From Neocallimastix lanati (nom. inval.) (lineage: Eukaryota; Neocallimastigomycota; Neocallimastigomycetes; Neocallimastigales; Neocallimastigaceae): DNA of 64,000 nt. The notes below the pieces were generated by a model. It saw nothing but the letters and a program-made list of their open reading frames with translations. It was not told where the DNA came from and did no database searches. The first letter of the stretch is position 1; every line of letters starts with the position of its first letter. Positions 12,310 through 24,440 of this stretch are shown piece after piece. Position numbers and translations under genes: made by a program. The DNA lies in assembly GCA_016946835.1 (NCBI GenBank), contig JACVTC010000021.1, forward strand, positions 1,223,501-1,287,500, written 5' to 3'.

Positions 12310-14541
12310 ACCTTAAAAAAGCGTATGACTCAGTGCCCATATATAATGTATTAATGAAGATTCATCACTTAGGTATTAGAGGTAAGTGCTATAATTTTAT
12401 TGAAAATTTATACTTATCTTCCAAGGCTTGTGTAAGAGTTGATGGACAATTATCAGAATCATTTAATATTAAGAAAGGAGTTCATCAAGGTTGTCCCCTC
12501 TCACCAATTTTATTTAACTTGTTCATTAATGATATTTTTAATAATTGTATTAAATATGGCATCTCTATTGGTGAAAAACATTGTTGTGGAGGTCTTTTTG
12601 CAGATGACATTGTATTCTGTGCTCCAACAAGATCCCAACTTAATAATGAAATGCAATTTGGTATCAATAAATGTGCCAGTTTAGTAGTACGAGGGGAAGT
12701 TTCAAAATTTCTTTATAATAGTAATCCTACCTTCTATCTTTCAACTCAAGAGTTACCTAAAACGAATTGCTATACTTACCTAGGTGTACCATTTTTCAAA
12801 TGATTTAGAATTGAAACCGATCATACAACGAATGAATATATAAAGTTAGAAATGCACTTTATTTCATAAAAGGATTTCTTAAGAACCCTCATATTCCTAT
12901 CTCTTATAAAAGAATGTTATTTTCAGCTATAGTAATTGGACAAGTTTCATATCATGCACCTCTACTTGGATATAACAAAGATAGAACGAGAAGTACACAG
13001 ACATTAGTTAATTCAGGATTATACTGGATTGAAGGATTTTCTAATGGGAATAGCTTTACTTCCCTTTATTGTGTTTCTAAAGAACTTAACGTTCTTCCTC
13101 TTTCGGCGAAATGCTCAATTGCTCAGGTAAGGTGTTTTAAAAAATGGAAAAACTCAAAATGTATTATCTCTGATTTACTTAGAGATATTTCTCGTTGTAG
13201 ACGTCATGCATGGGATAAAGAAAGTAAAATTTTAGCTGACAAATTAAATAAATTTCCATAAAAAAAAAAAAAAGCTATTTTAAACTTTTACTGGGATAGA
13301 GATATGGCAGGAAAATCAATCAAAGCTAAGGCTTATAAAAATAATAAATTTGAGGAAACTAGAGAGTATCTTAAGCTAAATTATAAATATCCTGAATTTA
13401 GCATTGGCTTCCGATGGGTACTTTGCGTCAGATGTGGATATAAATTCGATGCTCGTGTTGCCAAAGCCGCCAAAATGATTGAAGAAAACTGTCCTGAAAG
13501 GTGTCCTTGTTGTTATAAAAAAAAAATAGTAATCCTCGATTGGAACATTGGTTTTCTAAATGCTATCTTTTCCGTGAATTTCGAATGAAATATTTTAAGG
13601 ATTTTGAAATTCTTTATGAAATATTTTATATTATTTCTAAATATTGTCCAATATCTAATAGTAATGTAGACACTGTTATCACAGATATGAATAATATAGA
13701 ACAAAGTTCTGATTCTGATAGTAGTAACGAAGTGTATAATACTAATAATATTAACAATAGAAATAATATTGTTAATAATGGTAGAAATAGTGATCGTGAA
13801 AATAGAAATACTAATATTAGTGATAGTGAAAATTATAATATCTTTACTTCTAATTTAGTGAATAGTTCAATTGGTGAAAATTGTGGTAATTTAAGTAATT
13901 TTCTGAATAATGAGTGTGTAAATATATATGTGACGTGGTACCGATTGTATAACTTTCTTCTTGGTGGAAGGGATGCAGATATAATAGATTTCAATTATAA
14001 ATAGGAATAGGATGTTTTTGTTTAAGAACCAAATTATTTCTGGTGATTATTCAAAAAACGCCGTTCTTGGTGCGATCTGAGGCTCTCTTAACAGAAATTA
14101 TGCCTCGGGCTAGTACTCGACAAGGGTTTACTATTCCGAAAGTATAAGCGCAAACTAACCAGGAGCATCAACGCTGAAAATGGCAGTAAGACAGGCTAGT
14201 AGGGCCAAATGCCTCTGAAAGGAGAAGACCATAATTTCTTTCAGATAGTCAATTCAAACCCTAATCCATAAGGAGATGAGATTCGTTGCCTATGAACTTT
14301 TTTCTGAATTTATTTATACCCTTATTTTTGATTATTACTTTTTATTTTTCACGTTACTATTTCATTTATTATTACGTTCATATTGGACAAATAATATTTA
14401 TTTATTTTATTAATTCTGTGTTTTTTTTTTTTTTTTTTTTTATTTTTTATTAAAATTAAAAGTATTCATGTATTTTATATTAGAATAAATAAATTAAAGA
14501 TTAAAGTTCGCAATAATTGCGGCTATAAAAAAAAAAAAAAA
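12310..14541 (+). mobile_element. LINE copy 2, 5'-truncated, different subfamily
   Basis: A LINE copy of about 2.2 kb ending in poly(A) (14527-14541) and bounded by a perfect 14 bp duplication (12296-12309 and 14542-14555). It contains part of the RT, the C-terminal zinc motif, and a G+C-richer 3' UTR (about 14040-14300) unlike that of copy 1. This 3' UTR recurs at 24440-24975 on the minus strand, so it defines a separate subfamily. Confidence 0.9.
12333..14003 (+). pseudogene. Broken LINE ORF2: RT core and C-terminal domain
   Basis: The RT core is clear in the first piece (about 12333-12803): KKGVHQGCPLSPILFNLFI and the catalytic box FADDIVFCA, then INKCASLVV and YLGVPF. About 20-25 residues between FADD and INKCAS are missing compared with typical LINEs. 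The frame shifts near 12800 and resumes at about 12914-13261 (thumb, CFKKW). It stops at an A-run near 13260, then continues at 13304-13590 with GFRWVLCVRCGYKF and CPERCPCC. A last piece (13540-14003) is Asn/Ser-rich and ends LLGGRDADIIDF. At least three frame breaks make it non-functional. Confidence 0.85.
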
Positions 14542-14555
14542 TCAATTATGATGCT
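14542..14555 (+). repeat. Target-site duplication, right, of LINE copy 2
   Basis: tcaattatgatgct, identical to 12296-12309 and placed directly after the poly(A) tail of copy 2. Confidence 0.85.
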
Positions 14556-15590
14556 TTAGAAAATGGAAAAATTCATCATGTATTATTAATCATCTCACTA
14601 ATAATATTCCTACTATATCACATTACTCATGGACTAAAGAATCAAGGAACTTTGGATAAGAAATTAAATGGTAAAAAAAAACAAGTGAAAAAAAAAAAAA
14701 AAGTTTTATTGGGAAAGAGATGTCTTCAAACCTTCAAAAGCTAAAAAAGCAATTATTTACAAGGAGAATGATTTTGGATATATTTTAGAAATCAAAAACT
14801 TAACATTTCAATATCCTAAGTATCAGTTGGGATTCTTTTGGATTTCTCGAATTAGGTGTGGTTTTATATTTGACATTAGTATTTCTATTAAAAGAAAAAA
14901 ATAGTCTCAGAAGATTGCTCTAAATGTTGCCCTTGTTGTGGTGTTAGTGTACCTAGCTTTTCTCACTGCTGGATCTTTGCCTGTAAAGAATTGGAAAATT
15001 ACAGAAATAAATATTTATCTTTTCTAGATGATCTTTTTTTGAAGTTTGCAATGATAATCGAACAAAAATCCTTGGATGTTTCTTTTGATTAAGAATAGGA
15101 TTATGATATTAATACTTATTACTTTATATTGAGTGCTCTTCTTGGTGGACGTTCAATATATTCAAAAATTAAAGTTAATGATGGGGAACCAAGACAATTA
15201 GTTGACAATATTTTTAAACAAAGTTCAACTTCGTCAACTGTTCCGTATTTTGTGGGGATTGTGGAGTTTCTAACAAATGTAATACCATTAATTTGTCGAT
15301 CTTTTTAGATTGATAATGAAATGGTATTCCGTTGAATCTACCGTTGCCGAGAGCGTCGACGTCGAAATGATAAGGCATGGATTTTCACCTCCCAGTGAAA
15401 GAATTGATACAGATTCGTTAGATAACACTAATACTGAAATTATTACTCGCAATAATGGACGTAGTGTTATCATCAAGGAATGGGAAAAGTTAGAGGCTAT
15501 TGCTTCTAACGCACATTTATAATTTTATAATATATAATATTTTATTTCATGTATTTTATTTTTTTTTTTTTTTTCATTAAAATCATGTAA

Positions 15591-15627
<37 letters not shown>

Positions 15628-15668
15628 AATTTAATAAAATTTTCTCTAAGTATAAAAAAAAAAAAAAA
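14556..15668 (+). mobile_element. LINE copy C, 3' piece (oldest copy)
   Basis: This continues the LINE interrupted at 10664/12309. Its translation CFRKWKN, then HYSWTK, FYWERDVF, YQLGFFWISRIRCGF, CCPCCGVS and LLGGRSIYSKIK aligns with the C-terminal half of copy 1. The downstream end SSTVPYFVGIVEFLTNVIP and the 3' UTR block gagcgtcgacgtcg also match copy 1. It has several stops and frameshifts, including a TGA where copy 1 has an Arg codon just before CF. It ends in a poly(A) at 15654-15668 preceded by an ATT microsatellite. Confidence 0.85.
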
Positions 15669-15717
15669 GGAATAAATAATAATAAATAATAATAATAATG
15701 ATAATGATGATAAATAA

Positions 15718-15786
<69 letters not shown>

Positions 15787-16007
15787 GTAGTTAATCAAAT
15801 CATAATAAAAGTATTACTAATAAAAATATGTATATGTATAAATGTATATATGAAAGATAGATGAATTTTTATAGTATTAATATATATATATAAAACATTT
15901 AAAGTAAAAATTAATTGAATCATGATAAAAGTATTAATAGATATATATGTAAAGTGAAAATTAATTAAAGCATGATAAAAGTAATATTAAAAGGATAAAA
16001 AAAAATT

Positions 16008-16046
<39 letters not shown>

Positions 16047-16301
16047 TAATAAAAGGAATTTCATAGTAACTTTTTTATAAATATGATTTAATATATATTT
16101 TTATTTAAATTGATGATAAAGAATCAATGAAATTAAATAATAATTTTTTATATGAGATTAAATGTGAACAAATTCGTAAAATGTTGTATACCTTCATATG
16201 AAATGTATTATACTAATATATTTTACAAATTATATAAATATAAATAATGTATTAGTATTCCAAAAATATAATATAATCAATTACATAATTAAATTTGTAA
16301 C

Positions 16302-16370
<69 letters not shown>

Positions 16371-16371
16371 A

Positions 16372-16409
<38 letters not shown>

Positions 16410-16415
16410 TTATTA

Positions 16416-16447
<32 letters not shown>

Positions 16448-16468
16448 ATTTATTATTATTTATTATTA

Positions 16469-16499
<31 letters not shown>

Positions 16500-16900
16500 C
16501 TAATAATAATAATTACTTATAAATGATTATGTATATATAATTTAAATCTTTATATTTTTTTATTACTACTAATAATTACATTACTATAAACACTTTCCAT
16601 AATAATATAATTTATGGAGGTGGTAAAGTATATTCTTTTGAATTTATTTTAATCATTTTTACTTTCATTATTTAATCTGCATTTCTAATAAATTAATGTC
16701 AACTAATATTATGTAATCGTTTTTTATACTTTATTTTTTTTTTTTTTATTTTATTTTAAAATTTGAAACAAAAAAAAAAAAAAAATAATAATAATAAATA
16801 TATATGTATATACATATTACAAAAGAAATTTCTTTAAAACTTCAAGTTAAAAAAATCGGTTTATTTTTATATTAGTATATTACTTTATTTTATTTATTTT

Positions 16901-16957
<57 letters not shown>

Positions 16958-17054
16958 CACAAAAGATATTTCTTTAAAACTTTAAATTAAATAAATTCGT
17001 TTATATTTTTATTATATTAGTATATGTCTTTATTTTCATTTCAATAACATTATA

Positions 17055-17112
<58 letters not shown>

Positions 17113-17464
17113 GAGAGAAAGAAAGAAAAACAATAATTTTCATTAAAAACGTAAATTAATATACACAAAAAAATTTTTTTAAATATATATTTTATTTTAT
17201 TTATACAGCTTTTTTCTTTTTATTATTATTATTTTCCTTAATTTATAAAGGAAAAAAGAAAGACAGTATTTTTTTTTTTTTTTTTTGAAGATTTATCCTA
17301 TTAACAGATTTGTTTCATTTTATTATTTCTTAATTTTATATATAAATATATTTTATTTTCTATTTTCTTTATTTTTTTTATTTTTTATTTTTTTATTTTA
17401 TTTTTTTTTTGACTTTAGTTTTTATTCAACTTCTAAATCATAAAAAGTGAAGCTTTTAATATAT
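15669..17464. repeat. Microsatellite-rich spacer
   Basis: No gene is seen. Main contents are (AAT)n at 15719-15783, (ATT)n at 16303-16499, an A-run of ~47 at 17060-17106, TA repeats at 16023-16048 and 16925-16945, and poly-T tracts. A duplicated phrase (aaagatatttctttaaaactt type) occurs near 16820 and 16962. The 3' UTR of the glutaredoxin gene lies at the right end. Confidence 0.7.
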
Positions 17465-18167
17465 CTAATTACAGAAATCTTTAATAAGTGGAAGTAATTC
17501 ACCGTTTTTGTGTTTTGCTTGAATATTATCATTTCCACCAATATGTTGACCCTTAATGAAGGTATTTGGAACAGTTTTTTGATTAGAAATTTCAAAAAGG
17601 TAATCTTGAATTTCTTTACCATTATCTATTTTAATATTTTTTTAACGAAATTATGTTAACAGCAACAACAATAAGTAGAAGAAGAAGTAGAAATATAAAA
17701 TATGAAAAAAAAAAAAAAATAAATAAATCGTTATTATTAATTATTTTATTATAATAATAAAAATTTATGTTAAAATAATATTAATGATACTTTAATATTA
17801 ACATTTTAATTATATATATTTTCAATTATAAATAAATTTTAATAATAATTTTTACCTATTTTATCAAGTTCAATATACTTATATTGGCAATTTAAACTAT
17901 CTAATAATTCCTTCGTTGCTTTACAATGTCTATAAAAAAATAAATATATATATGTATTTACATAATTATTAGTAAATAAAAATTTTTATTATTATGTTGA
18001 AGATAAATATAATTATAATATAAATATATAATATATAAATATAACTATAGAAATTTATATATATATATATATATTTTTTTTTAGAATATTTACGGGCAGT
18101 AAGATTTAGTGAAAACAATAACGTTTTCATTCTTTATTAAATTATCAACGTATTCCTTAACAGACAT
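17465..18167 (-). CDS. Glutaredoxin, three exons
   Basis: A dithiol glutaredoxin, a small thiol-disulfide oxidoreductase reduced by glutathione and probably cytosolic since there is no targeting extension. Exons on the minus strand: 18167-18094 (74 nt), 17929-17856 (74 nt) and 17625-17465 (161 nt), together 102 aa plus stop. Both junctions split codons and reading stays in frame throughout. The active site is CPHC (Cys24-Pro25-His26-Cys27), preceded by VIVFTKSY. The GSH-binding cis-proline motif TVPNTFIKGQ has Pro69, and HIGGNDN (Gly79-Gly80) follows. Length and motif spacing match class I glutaredoxins. The first intron falls inside the active-site codon for Pro25. The usual Tyr between the cysteines is His here. 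Any start other than the ATG at 18167 would cut into the first strand. Confidence 0.92.
17626..17855 (-). other. Glutaredoxin intron 2
   Basis: A 230-nt A/T-rich intron with donor GTAAAA and acceptor aaatag on the minus strand. It splits the Asp50 codon. Confidence 0.85.
17930..18093 (-). other. Glutaredoxin intron 1
   Basis: A 164-nt A/T-rich intron with donor GTAAAT and acceptor ttatag. It splits the Pro codon of the CPHC active site after its second base. Confidence 0.85.
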
Positions 18168-19492
18168 TTTTTTAATTATTTTTATTATTTTTTTTTTTTT
18201 TTTGTTGGTTTATTTGTTTTGGTAGTTTTGTTTGGTTTTTTTAATTTTAAATAATATTATTTATATTTATAATATTTTTATTGAATTAAAATTTAAAAAT
18301 TAGAGGAAAAAAAATGAATATTTATAGGAAAAATTATATATATATTTATATAAATTTAAATTTATTTTATTTTATATAAAAGTATATATATATTATATTT
18401 AATTATATAATATAATGAAGTATATATAATTATATTTATATATATTTATTTTATATTTTTTTAATCTATAAACTTTCTAATCTAATAAAAGTAATTTTTC
18501 CTTTTTTTTTTTTTTTTTTTTTTAATTTATTTTATTTAAATAGTATTAGTTATTATTATTAAAAGATTATATTAAATAAAGACTTTTTTTTTTTCTTATA
18601 GATTTAAAATCTATTTTTAAAATTTTATTTTTATTTTTATTTACTTATTTAATTTTTAATATTTATAAAAGTTAAAAAAAAAAAAAAAAAAACATATTTA
18701 AATAATTGATAGAATAATTTAATTGATAATTAATAGGATTATATGACCGCTCTAATTTTTTTTTTAGTAATAAAAATAATTTCATCTATTTTAATATATT
18801 TAATATATTTATAATAATAACCATTAGTAATTCAAAAAAAAAAAAAAAAAACTTAGCCAAGTCGTATAAAATTTGTTACCAAGTATTATAGTAATTGAGA
18901 GTTTTTTTAACGATTTTGAGGCGCATATGTGGCGTATTAATATTTAAACTGTCATCCTTAATATTATTATAAATAATGAGAAATCAATTTAAAAAGAAGA
19001 TGGCTTTTTTTATTATATATTAATCATAAAAAATAATATTACATATATTATTATAAATAATGAGATGTTAATTTAAAAAGAAGTTGGCTTTTTTATTATT
19101 TATTATTCATAAAAAATAATATTCTATATAACTACATATATAATTATTATTATTATTAAAGGAGAAATAAATACTTATATACTTAACTAGAATGAACAAG
19201 CAATACTAGTAAATATAAAAGTTTACAGCAATAATAAAATTAATAAAAAATAAAACTTTTAAATAATTATAAAGTACAAGCTAAAATAAATAATAAATAA
19301 TTAATAATAAATAAAGAATTAATAATAATTATTTTAAGAAATTAATAATTATTAGTAATAAATAATTATTAATAATAAATAATACATAACAAATAAGAAA
19401 AAATAATAAAAAAAAATAATTAATATTACATAATTATTAATAAAAAAATAAATTATACAAATATTAAAAAAGGTATATAATAAACCTAATTT

Positions 19493-19523
<31 letters not shown>

Positions 19524-19944
19524 TATTTTATATAAAAATATTGATTTGTGGAAAATTATAATTTTTTATAGATTTTATATTTATAAATAATATAAATTAA
19601 CAAATTATAAAAAAATATTGTATTATATGATAAAATTATTAAAATTTAAATAAAAAATATTGTATTATATATGATAAAATTATTAAAATTTAAATAAAAA
19701 ATATTGTATTATATATGATAAAATTATTAAAATTTAAATAATTAAAGTAATTTTATTATTAGTTAATTGGAATTTATATGTTTAACTTTATTAAATGAAT
19801 ATATGATTAAGGCTTATTTTGAGTTTCTAATATTATTAAGTTAACTAAAGATTTAAACTAATACGAATTTACATATATTTTTATGCTTATATTGTGGATT
19901 TTATATTTAATTTATTACAATATGAATTAATATATTTGATATGT
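18168..19944. other. A+T-rich spacer with short direct repeats
   Basis: No gene is supported. A ~80 bp unit (taataatgaga...aaaaagaag-tggctttttta type) occurs twice, at about 18957-19035 and 19040-19115. A ~45 bp unit (tattgtattatat...) is repeated three times at 19611-19742. Near 18925 is the phrase atatgtggcgtattaat, also found in LTR sequence elsewhere in the window. Confidence 0.6.
19611..19742. repeat. Three tandem ~45 bp units
   Basis: Three near-identical head-to-tail units containing tattgtattatatatgat and aaaattattaaaatttaaata, differing by a 2-base indel in the first. Confidence 0.85.
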
Positions 19945-20044
19945 GTTAGGCTTCAATAAATTATTAAATAAATTAATAACTTATTGAAGTGTCATATATT
20001 TTTAATCTATGACACTTTTTTTCATATGTTTCCCATATCCTAAC
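19945..20044 (-). repeat. Probable short 3' LTR with inverted ends
   Basis: A ~100 bp segment whose ends are tgttagg and cctaaca. On the minus strand it directly follows a purine tract (aagggggaa), the usual place of the plus-strand primer next to a 3' LTR. It also holds an internal hairpin (aagtgtcata / tatgacactt). No second copy was found in the window, so the call rests on structure only. Confidence 0.5.
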
Positions 20045-20246
20045 ATTCCCCCTTAAACCTAATTGTTTGAATAAAATAATTTTTTTGGTTTGTCGGTGAA
20101 TATGTGTATTATTTCTTTAAATCAAGTTTTCCTAATTCCTAATTTCTCTAATTTCAATTATATTTAAATTGAATTTCATAAAACAATAAATAATTTCTTT
20201 TAAGTAAAATTATCAAATAATTTAATTAAATTTTGTGAATTGATAT

Positions 20247-20576
20247 GGGGATCATGCATTTCAAAATGTGGCGTATATATATTTTTTAAATAAAGCCATA
20301 CATTTTTAAGATATTCTATACAATCATAAATAAATATATAAATAAATGTTATTTTAAAAAGAAATAATAATATATTTTTTCAATTTAATATATTACTAAA
20401 TAACTATTTCAAAAGAAATAATAATATATTTTATTAAAAAAGAATTATAAAAAATTATTTTTATAATTGAATATTAATAAATTATATATATAAAAAAAAG
20501 AATATTTATTATTCATTTAATTTTTAAAAACAAGCCACATACAAAAATACGTCACATTGCGAAATGCACTAGATTC
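20247..20576. mobile_element. MITE-like inverted-repeat element, copy B, with 9-bp target duplication
   Basis: This 330 bp element matches copy A (403-728) across its length. The arms are gcatttcaaaatgtggcgta (left) and tacgtcacattgcgaaatgc (right). The 9-mer aattgatat occurs immediately on both sides (20238-20246 and 20577-20585). A 9-bp duplication is typical of Mutator-like transposons, so a Mutator-derived MITE is the best guess. It has no coding capacity. Confidence 0.75.
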
Positions 20577-22798
20577 AATTGATATTATTATTCCCCCTTC
20601 AGGTTAGTATTCTTAAATTATGATATTATGTTTTAAACTTAAGAAATTAGCTTGATAATTTGAATATTAATCAATAATTTAACGATCACAACATTTTATT
20701 AATGTGGTAATATAAGGTGTCTAATATTATCACCGCTTGTTTTGCAAAGTCAGTGTCATAACATTTAATAATATTGGTCTATTATATATGAGAATATATG
20801 ATTAATGTATATAGTTATATATCATATTAAATGACATCATCCTTCGAATATTCACTTTGTAATTAAGTAGTAAATTTATTAAATACTCTTCGAATAAAAT
20901 ATATTAAATATTTGTAGTGATCAAAGTTTGTAACATATTATAATATTTTATTTAAGTAAAGGATATTTCTAATTTCAGGAATCGTTTATGAATTTTTATT
21001 AAATAAGCGTATTTTCAGTAATATATTCAATATTAATTTATCAAAAACATATAGATTAATTAAAATGAAATGATTTCGTCTATTATCATATTGAGTATTT
21101 TTGTCATGTCATAAATATTTCAAATATTTGGTTATAAGTAGTATTAAAAATACTTATTTCGCTTCCCCCTAAAAATCCAAATATTTTTTTATCAATTGAA
21201 TTTTGGATTTTTTTTTTTGTTATAATATCTTTATGTAGTATCTTGTGTGTATATATATTACTTATCATGAATAACTCTAGGTTATATAATGCTCTTCACT
21301 CTAAGGCATCTTACCATCACACTTTGTAGTTTAACGAGTTATAACTCTTCCATATTATTGTTGTTATTGACTTATAGTTCTTATATGAATTTGTTAAAAT
21401 AGTTGTAGATACGCGTGTTATGTTGTTAAGTGTAATGTTTTTTTCCGTTTAGCAACGACTGGTGCTTTTTAGATTAGCAATAACTGGTGATTGTGAATGT
21501 TATGTAAACTACATATCATCTTATGGTAACATCAATAAGATTTTATGTTATAATAAGTAATTAGTTATTGATTAATTAATTAATTTTTGATTTATGATCA
21601 ATTTTTGACAAATTTTTATTACTAAAAATTTGATTTTTCTGAAAAAATATTTTTCATCATATATTTATAATTTTCACCAGTTTTTTCGCCTAGACTATTT
21701 TTTGTTCACATTTTTATCAGTTTCATTTCCTAGATTATCGCAATTAACATTTAAAATATTACTATATTGATTAATTATTTTCATATATTTTTGATAATTT
21801 TCATAATAAGTATTATTAAAACTCATAATTTGTAAATATTCTTTAATAATTTTCTGGATGCTATTGTTCTTTTTGTCGATTTCATTCAAACATTTCAATA
21901 ATTTGCTCAATTTACAATTTGTTTTGTTTATTTTATCTTGAAATGATTCAAATTATATATTTATCTATCATAACAGGATTTTCATTTTCATTATTTTGGT
22001 AATTATTCGAAATATTATTTTTATTCATACTTGATATTTCATTATTATATTTATTATTATTTATTATTGCTATTTCATAATTGCATATGTTACTATTCAT
22101 ACCTAAATTCTTATAGTTACTGTTATTATATTCATTGCTATCATAAATTCCATTAATAAAATAATTATTTAAATCATAATTAATATTATTTTCTTTTTGA
22201 AAAATATTTGTGTTTTCTGTTTTATCCGGTGTGTTATTATTTTTAAATTTGTTGTTTTCATCACTCTTATTACAATAATTTATGTCATAATTGAATTTTC
22301 TTGTATCATCTGTAGTTTTAAATTCTAAATATTGATTATCATTATTATTTTTTTCTTCTTCTTCTAAAGTGGTGCTTATTTCACATAAATTTATTTCTTT
22401 GATACTATTTCCAGATTCAGTTAAATTTGTTTCCATTATACTATTTTCAGTTTCAATTAAATTTATTTCCTTTATTTTAACTATACTACTACCGCTATCC
22501 GAATCACTGTCGTAACATAATTCAATGTCATTTATTTCATCAACTGAAATATTTAATTTTTGGAATTGTTCTGCTATGTGTTTAATATTGTTATGAGGAT
22601 TCTTAGGGTTAAAGGGGCAGTTGTAAACTAAATGGTTTTCACTATCACATAAATAACAACGCTTTTTCTTATTATTTATACTTCTTTTATTATTGAATTT
22701 CTCGCAGATATCGTCTTCATCACAACTTTCGTAATTATTGCCTTTGTCTTTATTTTTATTCTTATTGTAACGAATCCTAAAGTTAGTAAAATTGTTGT

Positions 22799-23284
22799 TG
22801 TAGTCTGGTGGTAATACACCATGACAATGAAGCCGAACTTCTTAGGTTCGACTCACACCCTTTCCCAATCTAAATTATTTTTAGTTAATTAATTAAATTA
22901 TTGTAGAAAGTTCTAGAGTTTCTTTGGTTAATATTATATAACTAAATGAAACTAGAAAGTTCTATTTTAATAATTATTTTATCATTTTTCTATAAGATTC
23001 ATTTTCTAGAAAGAAAACTTAATTTTTCGAACTTTCGTTAATCTTAACTTTTTCCGAAACTGTTTTTCCGAAAAAGTATAAATAAGCGTGAATTTCTCAA
23101 TAAAAAATAATTTTTCTTCGTGCTTTTATTAACTAGTTAAAAGTAATTCGAAATATTACAATAACTAATTAATAATAAAAAATAATAATAAATTTTATAT
23201 TTTAATAAAAAGTATTAATAAAACAAATTTTTTAAGAAAACGAATTACTTATTAGTGTAGACCTATTGGGTGTAAACCGTTACA
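22799..23284 (+). mobile_element. ~490 bp insertion in the gag fossil: SINE or solo LTR
   Basis: Gag-like sequence is recognisable on both sides, but not in this block. Its left end resembles a degraded tRNA gene: an A-box-like tagtctggtgg at 22801 and a B-box-like ggttcgactc at 22845, spaced as in tRNAs. This favours a tRNA-derived SINE. Against this, the ends are TGTA...TACA and the interior has a TATA-like agtataaataagc and AATAAA-type sequence, as in an LTR. No clear target duplication was found. Either reading is possible. Confidence 0.4.
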
Positions 23285-24060
23285 CTTATTTTTTCCTTTG
23301 GATATTTGTGATATTTCTTCTTCTTTTTCTTTATTTTTTCCTGGGATAAAGATTCTACGATTTCTAATTTGCTTCTTCATATCTTCTAATATTTCATCGA
23401 TGTCTTCTGAGATACTGTATCTTATTTCCAAGAAATTTAATTGTTTCTCTGGTAGTCCTTTAAACAAGTAGTTTAATTTTTCCCTATTGTTGAGTTTATT
23501 ATTTAATTTTCTTAAAAAGCTCAAAACTTTGAAGTTGTTCATTTTATGTTTCTTAATTTTGTTTTCACCTTCTTCAGATAAGGTATCATTTCCCTTCTTA
23601 TCTTTGGTTGTATATTTTTTCTCTACTTCTTTTACTATATCATCTATGATTTTTGTCTACGTACTCACTTAATCCAGCGCCTTGGAGTTCGAGGATAAAG
23701 CCATTCATCGTAGTTATCTTCAGTTAGGACATATTCCATCTTATTAAGAGCTATTCTAGTTGTTCCGGTCATTTTATAAATATATTAATATATTTCTAGT
23801 ATTATTTAATGAACTTGTTTATTAATTACAAATCGTTAATTACTATTTCTAAATACTAATTACTAAATTATATAAGAAACATTCAAATACTAATTTCCTA
23901 ATTCTAATGTGTTTCTTATTTACTTATGTGTATATTTAAGTGTCGTTAATCTTAAATATCCTAATTATACTAAGTTGCTAAATTGGTAAATTACTAAATT
24001 ACTAAATTACTAAAATTTCCTAATTAACTAAGTATTCTAAATTTCTACACAAACTTATCG

Positions 24061-24440
24061 AGTCAAATGAGACTTTTAATCTGTTAAAAATCTCAATATT
24101 TGTTTATTTATTAACTTTATTTATTTGAAGCAAAAGGCTTATTTTTTAAGAATACATAATTTAATGCTATTTATACATACCAAATACATTTGATGGATCA
24201 TTCATATTTTAATACATTAAATACATGTTTTAATATTATCTATATAAAAGAGGCTTATAAAAATAAAAATTTTTTAAAACTATATTCATAAACTATATAA
24301 ATTATATATTAATATAATATATCCTATTTATTTATAATAAACTATTTAATATTTAAAATTATAATAAAAGTTGTAATAAAATAAAAATATTAATTAAAGT
24401 GTAAATTAATTTTATAAACTAAAAATACTAATTTTCTAAC
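24061..24440. repeat. Dispersed repeat, copy 1
   Basis: This aligns with 57745-58460 by a series of shared phrases (caatacattaaata, ataaaagaggcttata / ataaaagaggtttata, tatatcctatttatttgtaat-type, atttaaaattataataaaagtt). It may be an LTR or another non-coding repeat; it sits just upstream of the minus-strand gag fossil. Confidence 0.55.

Larger units (their letters stand above)
19945..24060 (-). mobile_element. Second copia-type LTR retrotransposon, broken fossil
   Basis: On the minus strand, a gag-like region (about 23790 down to 21690) starts with a copia-like LTEDNYDEWL stretch. Further in is a CCHC zinc knuckle of spacing C-x2-C-x4-H-x4-C (CYLCDSENHLVYNC), near 22660-22620. Weak RNase H-like sequence lies near 20750, and a purine tract precedes the short 3' LTR (20044 down to 19945). 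Most of pol is not recognisable. The element is broken many times (more than ten breaks) and looks older than the one at the left edge. It is interrupted by a MITE-like element (20247-20576) and by a further insertion (about 22799-23284). No 5' LTR matching the 3' LTR was found. Confidence 0.65.

Noticed and set aside
16198-16503. Open frame of poly-Ile/Tyr
   Set aside because: It is an (ATT)n microsatellite read in frame, with no gene-like composition. The same applies to frames at 33079-33288 and 46235-46459.
17422-17622. 66-codon minus-strand frame
   Set aside because: It overlaps glutaredoxin exon 3 in the wrong frame; the spliced frame matches a known family.
22843-22859. tRNA-Lys(CUU) from the stem cgaac-ttcttag-gttcg
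   Set aside because: One 5 bp stem with a 7-nt loop fits an anticodon arm, but there is no acceptor stem or T arm at the right distance.
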